Source of the DNA: Nocardioides sp. W7
GTDB lineage: Bacteria > Actinomycetota > Actinomycetes > Propionibacteriales > Nocardioidaceae
Direction: 5' to 3'
DNA: 64,000 bases
NCBI RefSeq assembly: GCF_022919075.1
Contig: NZ_CP095078.1
Location: forward strand, 3,844,001 to 3,908,000
How positions within the stretch are numbered: position 1 is the first letter of the stretch; each line of letters starts with the position of its first letter. Of the stretch, positions 37,645-44,866 are shown piece by piece. Under the pieces are notes generated by a model. The model did no database searches. It was not told where the DNA came from and saw only the letters and a program-made list of their open reading frames with translations. A program made the translations under genes and the position numbers.

Positions 37645-38596
37645 TCAGACGTCGCCGACCGCCGCCGGCGAGGCTGCGACAGACTCGCCGCGGATCCTCC
37701 GGCCGACCCATCCCGGGTCGGCCGCGATCACCTGACCGACGACGGCGGCCAGCAGAATGCAGAAGGCCACGACGTACAGCCACGCCAGGTAGGTGAAGGC
37801 GACCCCGATCGACCCGTATCGATCGGCGCTGCCTTCGAGGGCGCGCGGCAGCCAGGCGGCCGATGCCGGACGCACCGCCAGCATGAGCGTCGCGAACACG
37901 AGTGCGGCGGGCATCAGCCGCCGGATCCGAACGGCTCCCGTCAGCAGCAGCCAGGGGACGTAGAGCATCAGCGTCAGGTCGCTGGCGAACCCCACCACCC
38001 GTTGCCAGACGTTCCCCGGAGGGAGCGCCGTCGCGGACCCACTCACCGCTCGCACCAGGACGAGAGACAGGGCGAACGACACGACGACCGCCAGCCAGCG
38101 CCACGCCGAGCGGAGGCTGCTCCTGGGTCGCGGCAGCTTCCAGACGGCCGCGAACGCCCGGGTCAGGGCCCGCGACAGGCTCGTCGCCGAGGTCAGTACG
38201 ACGACCGCGCCGACGACGCCGAAGGTGGCTCCTCCGGACGTCTGGAGCGCCTGATCCAGCACCGAGCGGGACTCCTCGGGCAGTCGCACCGCCTCGGCGA
38301 TCCTGGTCGAGTCGACGCTGCTCGCCCACGTGGCGAACAGGATCAGGATCGGGAAGACGGAGGTGAAGAACTGGGCGGCGATCGTCATGGACCGATCGAA
38401 GATCTCGATCTGGACGCAGGAGGCCATGCTCCGAAGCGCGAGACGCCCCGGCCAGCGGCCCCCCCATCCGGATGATCGGACGCCCCAACCGCGGCGGCAG
38501 TCGGTCCAGCGCCGCGTAGGCCGCCGCCTCGGCTCTCTCCAGCGCCGGCGACTCCACCTCGGACGGCAGGTCGCCGTACCTGCGGGACGAGCCCAT
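37645..38596 (-). pseudogene. YihY/BrkB-type membrane protein gene with a frameshift in a 7-G run
   Basis: The real start is ATG at 38596 (MGSSRRYGDLPSEVESPALE) with GAGGAGG upstream. This frame reads well to LPPRLGRPIIRMGG, then loses similarity. The conserved remainder (IEIFDRSMTIAAQFFTSVFP and onwards to the stop at 37645) is in another frame. Removing one base from the seven-G run at 38459-38465 joins the two halves as MGGRWPGRLALRSMASC without a stop. The helices resemble the YihY family (formerly called RNase BN). It may be a sequencing error, a true mutation or phase variation. A shorter ORF from 38427 could still be translated. Confidence 0.75.
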
Positions 38597-38799
38597 GGGA
38601 GGCCTCCTCACGATCGGCCGGCTGCTCCCCCACCCTGGCGCGGATGCCATCGCCCGGCATCGTCCAGGATGGGTGAGAGGCGAGCCGGGCGCCCGCGCGA
38701 CGGAGCTCCGGCCAGGACCCGGCGGGATCTAACCCGGCTGAGGGTGGAGCGCAACCACCCACCCTCCCCGGTGAATGGGGCAGCACCCCCACCCTTGGA

Positions 38800-40056
38800 A
38801 TGGTCGTGACACTCTCCTTAGTACCCGCGCCGACTGACGGCCCCCGCGATGACGAGCACCGCGACTTCGCGGTGGTCGAGATTCGTCGCGACGGCACGCT
38901 CGGCAGGCCGCAGCTGGTCACCGCTGCCGGGCCCCTCGAAGCGGTCCGCGTGTCGAGCTCGCCCGGTCGCCGAGGCACCGCGGGCAATCCCGTGCTGACG
39001 TCCCAGCTCGGCCTGTTGCTCGCGGCCGAGGGACCTCGCAGTGAGGGGTCGCTTGCGCTCACGATGGCCATGCGGGGCGAGCTGCGAGGAGCGCGGGAGC
39101 ACGCCGCCCGCACCCTCGGATCCGAAGGAGCCAGGGAGGTCGCCGGCGTACTGCACGCGCACCTGGCGCTGGCGTGGATCCATCTCGAGCGCGGCGAGCT
39201 CGACAGGTGTTGGCGCCTGCTCGACCTCATGCGGCCGGATCTCGACGACCGACCCGACCCGTGGCTGGCCACCGTCGGGTGCCTGATCGAGGCCAGGGCT
39301 CTCGTCGCCGTACAGCGCCCCGACTCCGCGATCCGGCTGCTCACCGCAGCCACCGCGGAGCTCGCTCGCACGCCCTGGGCCTGCGGCATGATGGCGGTGG
39401 CCCGAGCCGACGCGTTGCTGGCGGCCGGTGAGCCGCACCGTGCGCTTGCGGCTGTCACGCCCGCCCCACCGGAGGTGGCCGCCGCGGCCTCGGTGGTGAG
39501 TGCCGCGGCGCGACAGGCGGTCGGTGACGTCCGCGGTGCCGTGGCGGTGCTGCGGAGCGTGACCGAGACCCTGGAGAGCGCTCCGCTCGACCTCCAGGTT
39601 CGCGCCTGGTTGCTCGAAGCCCGCCTGGCGGACACGCACGACTCGCAGCACCGCAGTACGTCCCTGGCGAATCGGGCGCTCAGCACCGCCGCAGCGGACG
39701 AGCTCCGATTGCCGGTCCTGCGGGAGTGGGGCTGGCTGCGGACCCTCGTCGAGCGAGACATGACCCTCCTGCGCACCCACCACGAGTTCCTCGTCGGGGT
39801 ACGCCGGCTCCACCTCGCCCAGGTCAAGAGCCAGACCGCGATGTACGCCGGCCAGAGCTCGACCGTCGACCTCACCGAGCGTGAGGCGCAGGTCCTCGAG
39901 CTGCTCGCTCAGATGCTCACCACCGAGGAGATCGCCGAGCGGCTCTACCTCTCGGTCAACACCGTCAAGTCCCACGTCAAGCGGATCTTCGCCAAGCTCG
40001 AGGTCCATCGACGGGCCGACGCCGTACGCCGTGGCCGCCACCTCGGTCTGTGTTGA
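38800..40056 (+). CDS. LuxR-type transcriptional regulator with helical repeats
   Basis: 418 residues. The N-terminal two-thirds are TPR-like helices (LAWIHLERGELDRCWRLLDL; ALLAAGEPHRALAAV) with no ATPase motif. The C-terminal HTH is canonical: LTEREAQVLELLAQMLTTEE, IAERLYLSVNTVKSHVKRIF, AKLEVHRRADAV. It looks like a MalT-type regulator without its NACHT/ATPase half. The start at ATG 38800 lacks a strong site. It may act on the nearby palindromes. Confidence 0.85.
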   Translation: MVVTLSLVPAPTDGPRDDEHRDFAVVEIRRDGTLGRPQLVTAAGPLEAVRVSSSPGRRGTAGNPVLTSQLGLLLAAEGPRSEGSLALTMAMRGELRGAREHAARTLGSEGAREVAGVLHAHLALAWIHLERGELDRCWRLLDLMRPDLDDRPDPWLATVGCLIEARALVAVQRPDSAIRLLTAATAELARTPWACGMMAVARADALLAAGEPHRALAAVTPAPPEVAAAASVVSAAARQAVGDVRGAVAVLRSVTETLESAPLDLQVRAWLLEARLADTHDSQHRSTSLANRALSTAAADELRLPVLREWGWLRTLVERDMTLLRTHHEFLVGVRRLHLAQVKSQTAMYAGQSSTVDLTEREAQVLELLAQMLTTEEIAERLYLSVNTVKSHVKRIFAKLEVHRRADAVRRGRHLGLC

Positions 40057-40083
40057 CGGCCCGCCGTCCCCATCCGGTCGCCT

Positions 40084-40101
40084 CCACCCTCCGGCGGGTG
40101 G
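40084..40101. promoter_or_regulatory. Palindrome CCACCC-N6-GGGTGG
   Basis: Same half-sites, same 6-base spacing and same following GGTG as the site at 35577. It lies 28 bp after the LuxR-type gene and 66 bp before the DUF7144 start at 40167, an operator-like position. Confidence 0.5.
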
Positions 40102-40166
40102 GGTGCCGCCACCCGCGTTGCCCCCACGCTGTGCTCAGTTCGCAAGTACCAGTTGGGAGGCGACCG

Positions 40167-40583
40167 ATGCCTGGCCCTGACGACGATGTCCCTGACCGGG
40201 TGGCTCGGGCCCTCTTAGCCGACCTCTCGGTCGCGCTGGGTGGGGTCCTGCTGATCCTCGCCTCGGTCCTCGACCTCGTCCAGGGGGCCTCGGCGGTCAA
40301 CCACGATCAGATGTACGCGCAGGGCGTCGAGTTCCTGTACCGCTTCGACACGACGGTCTGGGGATGGATCCACATCGCCATCGGTGTGATCGGCATCGTC
40401 GTCGCGCTCGGCGTCATGCTGAGGAAGAGCTGGGGCCCGGTCGCCGGCCTGATCGTCGCGGGCCTGTCGATCCTGACGAACTTCTCCTTCTTGCCGCTCT
40501 ACCCGGTGTGGGGCGTCATCATCATCGCCTTCAACACGATCGTGATCTGGGCGCTGTGCGTCCAGCTGAAGGCGTACCGATAG
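40167..40583 (+). CDS. DUF7144-type membrane protein (copy 2)
   Basis: 138 residues from ATG at 40167 with GGGAGG upstream. Four helices, with TVWGWIHIAIGVIGIVVALG and FSFLPLYPVWGVIIIAFNTI aligned to the other two copies. An N-terminal acidic leader replaces the longer one of copy 3. It is followed by three other small genes on the same strand, probably one operon with the SHOCT and DUF6325 genes. Confidence 0.84.
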   Translation: MPGPDDDVPDRVARALLADLSVALGGVLLILASVLDLVQGASAVNHDQMYAQGVEFLYRFDTTVWGWIHIAIGVIGIVVALGVMLRKSWGPVAGLIVAGLSILTNFSFLPLYPVWGVIIIAFNTIVIWALCVQLKAYR

Positions 40584-40641
40584 GGCCGGCTCGTCCGGTC
40601 ACCGTCCAAACCGATGTTCCGCTCTAGCTGGGAGGTTCGCC

Positions 40642-41022
40642 GTGGTCACCGTGTGGGAGTACAGCCCCGGAGACGTGTTCGTCTCCATGGTCTGGTTCTT
40701 TCTCTTCTTCATCTGGATATCGCTCCTCATCTCGGTCTTCGCCGACATCTTTCGCAGCGAGGATCTCTCGGGCTGGAGCAAAGCCCTGTGGACGCTGTTC
40801 GTCATCGTCCTGCCCTATCTGGGCGTGTTCGTGTACCTGATCGCTCGCGGGAAGACGATGGGCCAACGCGCGGTCAGCCGAGCCGACCGGTACGACCGGT
40901 ACGACCAGACCGCGGCGGCGCCGAGCACGGCGCAGGAGCTCGAGCGCCTGGCCGAGCTGCAGCGCCGGGGCGACTTGTCGGAGACCGAGTTCCAGCAGGC
41001 CAAGGCCAAGCTCCTGGCGTGA
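40642..41022 (+). CDS. PLDc_N/SHOCT-type small membrane protein
   Basis: 126 residues from GTG at 40642 (GGGAGG upstream). Two helices (VWFFLFFIWISLLISVFADI; ALWTLFVIVLPYLGVFVYLI) are followed by a tyrosine-rich loop and a C-terminal SHOCT domain, AQELERLAELQRRGDLSETE, ending FQQAKAKLLA. SHOCT motifs are thought to mediate oligomerisation. Very common in actinobacterial stress clusters. Confidence 0.85.
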   Translation: MVTVWEYSPGDVFVSMVWFFLFFIWISLLISVFADIFRSEDLSGWSKALWTLFVIVLPYLGVFVYLIARGKTMGQRAVSRADRYDRYDQTAAAPSTAQELERLAELQRRGDLSETEFQQAKAKLLA

Positions 41023-41043
41023 TCCTTCGGGAGGCGTACCACC

Positions 41044-41511
41044 ATGGCGAACGGCTCCGGAGGAAACGGCGATGCCGAGGCGGTGCCGCGCCCCGACCCC
41101 GACCTGATCGAGTACGTCGTCATCAGCCTGCCCGAACTGTCGTCGAGCCCGGGGGTGGGCCGGGCGCTGCGCAGCCTCGTCGAGTCCTCCCGGGTCCGGA
41201 TCCTCGACCTGGTGGGGGTGGTCACCGACTCCCACGGGCGGTACTCGGTCACCGAGCCCGAGTTCGTCGCCTCACTGGCCGATCTGCAGGGCGTGGCCGG
41301 CGAGGTCGGGGGCATGCTCAGCGAGGACGACATCGTGCTCGCGTGTCGTGCCCTGCGTCCCGGCACCTCCGCGCTGATCCTCGTGGTCGAGGATCGCTGG
41401 GCCCAGGAGTTGGCCGATGCCGCTCGGGCGGGCGGCGGACGGATCGTCGGCGGGGAGCGGATACCGCGGCACCGGATCGAGCAGGCGGAGCGCGCACGCA
41501 GGTCGGAGTAG
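41044..41511 (+). CDS. DUF6325 family protein
   Basis: 155 residues from ATG at 41044 (GGGAGG upstream). Core motifs are YVVISLPELSSSPGVGRALR, RVRILDLVGVVTDSHGRYSV and the C-terminal LRPGTSALILVVEDRWAQEL, typical of DUF6325. Soluble, ferredoxin-like in appearance, function unknown. It sits 21 bp after the PLDc_N/SHOCT gene. Confidence 0.8.
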   Translation: MANGSGGNGDAEAVPRPDPDLIEYVVISLPELSSSPGVGRALRSLVESSRVRILDLVGVVTDSHGRYSVTEPEFVASLADLQGVAGEVGGMLSEDDIVLACRALRPGTSALILVVEDRWAQELADAARAGGGRIVGGERIPRHRIEQAERARRSE

Positions 41512-41521
41512 ACCAGGCGAC

Positions 41522-41563
41522 ATGATCCAGGCGGAACGACCCAGACGGAATGACCCAGGCGGA
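41522..41563. repeat. 14-bp tandem repeat, three units
   Basis: Three near-identical 14-base units, ATGATCCAGGCGGA, ACGACCCAGACGGA and ATGACCCAGGCGGA, sit immediately upstream of the next gene's AAGGAGA site. They occupy most of the 63-bp gap between the DUF6325 and SHOCT genes. Confidence 0.7.
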
Positions 41564-41574
41564 AGGAGACGGGC

Positions 41575-41787
41575 ATGAGACGGGCTGCGGCGTCGCGGCG
41601 CGGGCACGTGGGGATCCTCCGCCGTCCGCCGACACTCGACGCGAAGGCCAGCGGCGCCGCGTCGAGCCCGCCGTCGGTCCGCAGGACCGATCAGGTCCGC
41701 CAGCTGCTCCGGCTGGTCGACCGAGGAGTGCTGTCCGACGAGGAGTTCGAGCGCCAGGTGCTGAAGGTCTTCGGAACCTCGTTCTGA
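41575..41787 (+). CDS. Small SHOCT domain protein
   Basis: 70 residues from ATG at 41575 with AAGGAGA upstream. A basic low-complexity leader precedes QVRQLLRLVDRGVLSDEEFE and RQVLKVFG, a single SHOCT motif. No membrane helix. It converges with the large LuxR regulator at 41804, 16 bp apart. Confidence 0.75.
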   Translation: MRRAAASRRGHVGILRRPPTLDAKASGAASSPPSVRRTDQVRQLLRLVDRGVLSDEEFERQVLKVFGTSF

Positions 41788-41803
41788 CCCCTCGATCCTG
41801 GGC

Positions 41804-44455
41804 CTAGAGACTGCGCAGAAGTCCCAGGGAACGCGCTGTCTCGACCGCTTCCGCCCTCGAGGTGACCCCGAGCTTCTGGTAGATGACGCGCAGGTGGAAC
41901 TTGACGGTGTTGCGGGACACGAACAGCTCGGCGGCGATCTCGCGCACCGTGAGCCGGCTCGGCAGCAGCCGAAGGACGTCGCGTTCTCGAGACGTCAGGT
42001 CGTCGATCAGGGCCCCGGACGGTCCCGTGGGGTCGCCGCCGCCGACGACGACGTGCCGCAACCGGTGCATCCACCCCTCCGGCACTCGCCACGCGCCCAA
42101 CTCGAGCAGGTCGAGAAGGTCCCGGGCCTCGGTGCCGACGGTCTCCAGCAGGCCCTGCTCGGCGGCGAGCTCGAGGGCGGTGGCGACCTCCTTCTCCGCG
42201 GCACCGCGTTCGTCGGCTCGCAGCGCTCGGGCGGACACCAGGTGCCAGATCACCTGGTGCCTGACCGAACGAGGCACCGTCTGCGCCAGTGACTCGACCG
42301 CATCGGCGTTGCGATGCCCGGCCAACTGGATGCGGGCCTCGCTCAGGGGCCGCCAGAACGGGTCGTCGATCCGCTGCGCCCAGCGCGCAGCTGCGTCCAG
42401 GTCCCGGCGGGCCAGCTCGAGCAGTACGCCGCGGCGAGCGAGGTAGCTGGTCGCGCGTGCCCCCGTGTGGTCACGCGCGCAGGTCTGGGCCGCGAGAGCG
42501 AACGCCGTCGCGGCCTCCTCCAGGTTGCCGCTCGCGAGATGCAGCTCGACGAGCTCCAGCTGGGCCAGGACCTGGACGAACACGCTCGGGTACGACGGCT
42601 CGGTCGACAGCGTGTCGAGGAGTTGTCGTGCCTGGTCGAGGTCGCCGATCTCGCGAACGGCGATGGCCTCGGCGAGGGTCAACTCGGTCCGGAGCGAGCT
42701 CATGTCCCCGGCATTCGCGACCCGGCGTACCCCGGCCGCGGTCCGCAGGGCGTCGATGGGATGACCGGCGAGCGCGAGCCCCACGGCCCGCGTGCCCTCG
42801 AGTGCGGTCGTGCGGTGGGCGTCCTTGCTCACCCCGAGGCACAGGCGGTCGACCTCGGCACTGCGGTCCAGCCAGCGCTCGTCGAGCGCGACGCCGTGCG
42901 CCACCAGGGTCCAGCCGAACCGGCCCAGGCAGTCGAGCCAGGCGCGCTCCCCCATCGTCTCCAGGGCCCCGAGGGCGAGTTCCTCGCAGTCGTTCCAGTC
43001 CCCCGAGACGAGCGCGGCGGCCGCCCGAAGGATCATCAGACGGCCGAGGTCCCCGCCACCGCCTTCCTCGACGTTCGCGGACTCGGCTGCGGCCAGGGCC
43101 ACCTCGAACGACATCCGGTCGACGAGCAGCTGACACCACGCGAACTCGATCAGGGCGCTCGGGTTGGGGTGCGGAAAGTCCACCGAGATCTTGCTGATCA
43201 TGCTGCGGATGGCGGATTCCCGGCCTCCGTCGAAGAGATCGACTGCGAGATCGGCGAGCAGGCGCAGTGCCTCGCGCGGCATGTTGGCTGCGATCCAGTG
43301 CTCGAGGGCGCTGGTGCTGTCGTCGGTCGTCTCGAACCAGAGCGCCGCCCGGGCGTGGTACTCCCGCAGCCGAGCGGGCGAACGACGCTCGAGCTCACCG
43401 AGCAGCAGGTCGCGGACCAGTCCGTGCACCTCGAACCAGCCCCCCGACTCCAAGGCGGTGACGAAGAGGCCGCGTCGCTCGGCCTCGGAGAGGATGTCCC
43501 CGGCGTCGGGGCGACTGCTCAGCGCCTCCGCGAGCGGATAGTTCACCCAGCCCACGACCGACACGGCCAGGAGCAGGTCGATCATCTCGGGCCGTTCCGC
43601 GCGGAGCACCTCGTGCCAGAGGTACTCGTCGACCAGGCGCCCCGACCCGGTCCGAGGGTTCTCCTCGCTGTCCGGATGGGGCAGCCGGTGGATCCGCTGC
43701 GACCGGACGGCGAGCGCGGCGAGCTGGAGCGCCGCCGCCCAGCCGCCGGCCCACCGGGCGGCGTCGGGCAGCGCCTCGGGTGCCGCGTCGGGGCAGAGGC
43801 CGGTGAGCATCGTCAGCGCTTCGTCGTCGGAGAAGCGCAACGCCTCGAAGGTCAGATCGGCCAGCGCGCCGCTGGCCCGCAGCCGGTGGACCGGGAGGGC
43901 CAGGTGGCGCCGGCTCACCAGCAGCAGGTCCAGCCACGCCGGCTTGTGCTCGATGAACGACGCCAGGCTGGACGACGCGTCGGGTTCCTCGTCGACGAGG
44001 TGGACGTCGTCGATCACCAGGACCGCCGGCTCACCCTCGGCCTGCTCCAGTACGTCGACCAGGGCGTGCACGGCGCCCACAGGATCGTGCGGGCGACGAA
44101 GCACCGACATCGTGGTCTCGGCACACCCCGGGACCAGCTGGTCGACCGTGGCCGCGAGCGCGGTGATCAGCTTCCGGGGGTCGCGGTCACCCTCGTCGAT
44201 CGCCAGCCAGGCCACCCGCCGTTCGGTGTGTCGGACCCAGTCGGCGGCCAGAGCGGTCTTGCCCGCGCCGGCCGGCGCGACGAGCGCGGTCACGGGATAC
44301 TCGGCCAGGTCGTCGAGCAGCCGCAGCAGGCGACGCCGGCGTACGAAATGCTGGGGGGTGGTGGGCACCCGGAACTTCGAGCGGAAGAACGGCGAGTCGT
44401 GTCGTCCGCGCTGGACTACCACTGACCCCGAGCTGGTGGAGCGCGTGCGACCCAT
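41804..44455 (-). CDS. Large MalT-like LuxR transcriptional regulator (copy 1)
   Basis: 883 residues from ATG at 44455 with GAGAGG upstream. The N-terminal ATPase has Walker A ALVAPAGAGKTALAADWVR and a Walker B-like VLVIDDVHLVDEE; a helical repeat region fills the middle. The C-terminal HTH, LTSRERDVLRLLPSRLTVRE, IAAELFVSRNTVKFHLRVIY, QKLGVTSRAEAVE, is canonical. These regulators are ATP- and ligand-dependent activators; the inducer is unknown. It is divergent from the P-type ATPase gene, which may be its target. Confidence 0.9.
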   Translation of the reverse strand: MGRTRSTSSGSVVVQRGRHDSPFFRSKFRVPTTPQHFVRRRRLLRLLDDLAEYPVTALVAPAGAGKTALAADWVRHTERRVAWLAIDEGDRDPRKLITALAATVDQLVPGCAETTMSVLRRPHDPVGAVHALVDVLEQAEGEPAVLVIDDVHLVDEEPDASSSLASFIEHKPAWLDLLLVSRRHLALPVHRLRASGALADLTFEALRFSDDEALTMLTGLCPDAAPEALPDAARWAGGWAAALQLAALAVRSQRIHRLPHPDSEENPRTGSGRLVDEYLWHEVLRAERPEMIDLLLAVSVVGWVNYPLAEALSSRPDAGDILSEAERRGLFVTALESGGWFEVHGLVRDLLLGELERRSPARLREYHARAALWFETTDDSTSALEHWIAANMPREALRLLADLAVDLFDGGRESAIRSMISKISVDFPHPNPSALIEFAWCQLLVDRMSFEVALAAAESANVEEGGGGDLGRLMILRAAAALVSGDWNDCEELALGALETMGERAWLDCLGRFGWTLVAHGVALDERWLDRSAEVDRLCLGVSKDAHRTTALEGTRAVGLALAGHPIDALRTAAGVRRVANAGDMSSLRTELTLAEAIAVREIGDLDQARQLLDTLSTEPSYPSVFVQVLAQLELVELHLASGNLEEAATAFALAAQTCARDHTGARATSYLARRGVLLELARRDLDAAARWAQRIDDPFWRPLSEARIQLAGHRNADAVESLAQTVPRSVRHQVIWHLVSARALRADERGAAEKEVATALELAAEQGLLETVGTEARDLLDLLELGAWRVPEGWMHRLRHVVVGGGDPTGPSGALIDDLTSRERDVLRLLPSRLTVREIAAELFVSRNTVKFHLRVIYQKLGVTSRAEAVETARSLGLLRSL

Positions 44456-44866
44456 CGCAGTGCCTCTCTGCTGCGTCTAGCGCTTCCACGTTAGACCTGT
44501 CCGCGGTCCAGGCACAGTGACCTGCGGCCGAGCAGGAGTCGAGTCCTCCCTCCTGGCGCTCTCCGTCCAGGGGTCAGCGGGCAGGTCTTCGACCGTCGAC
44601 CTCGGTCTCGGACCGGACATCATCCGGCCGAAACGGCCCGAGGCACCCGAACTTGGCGACGATATCGGAACCCGCTCCGACTGACCGGGCACAGCGGATA
44701 CCCAGGACGGGGTACGAACCGGTGCTCCGCCTCCGTCGGTTGAATCCCCGCACCGGCCCGGTCACCCCACCACCGCGTCGCCCAGCCCACCCTTCCCGGG
44801 GTGAGGTACGCCCACCCGAGACCTCACGACGATCAGGGGACAACTGCGTCCACCCGGAGGGCACTG
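44456..44866. promoter_or_regulatory. Divergent control region for the MalT-like regulator and the P-type ATPase
   Basis: 411 bases with no plausible gene. It contains the palindrome CCACCC-TTCCCG-GGGTGA at 44787-44804, about 63 bp ahead of the ATPase start, of the same type as at 35577 and 40084. The ATPase has CCGGAGG before its ATG. Nothing else could be assigned. Confidence 0.5.
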
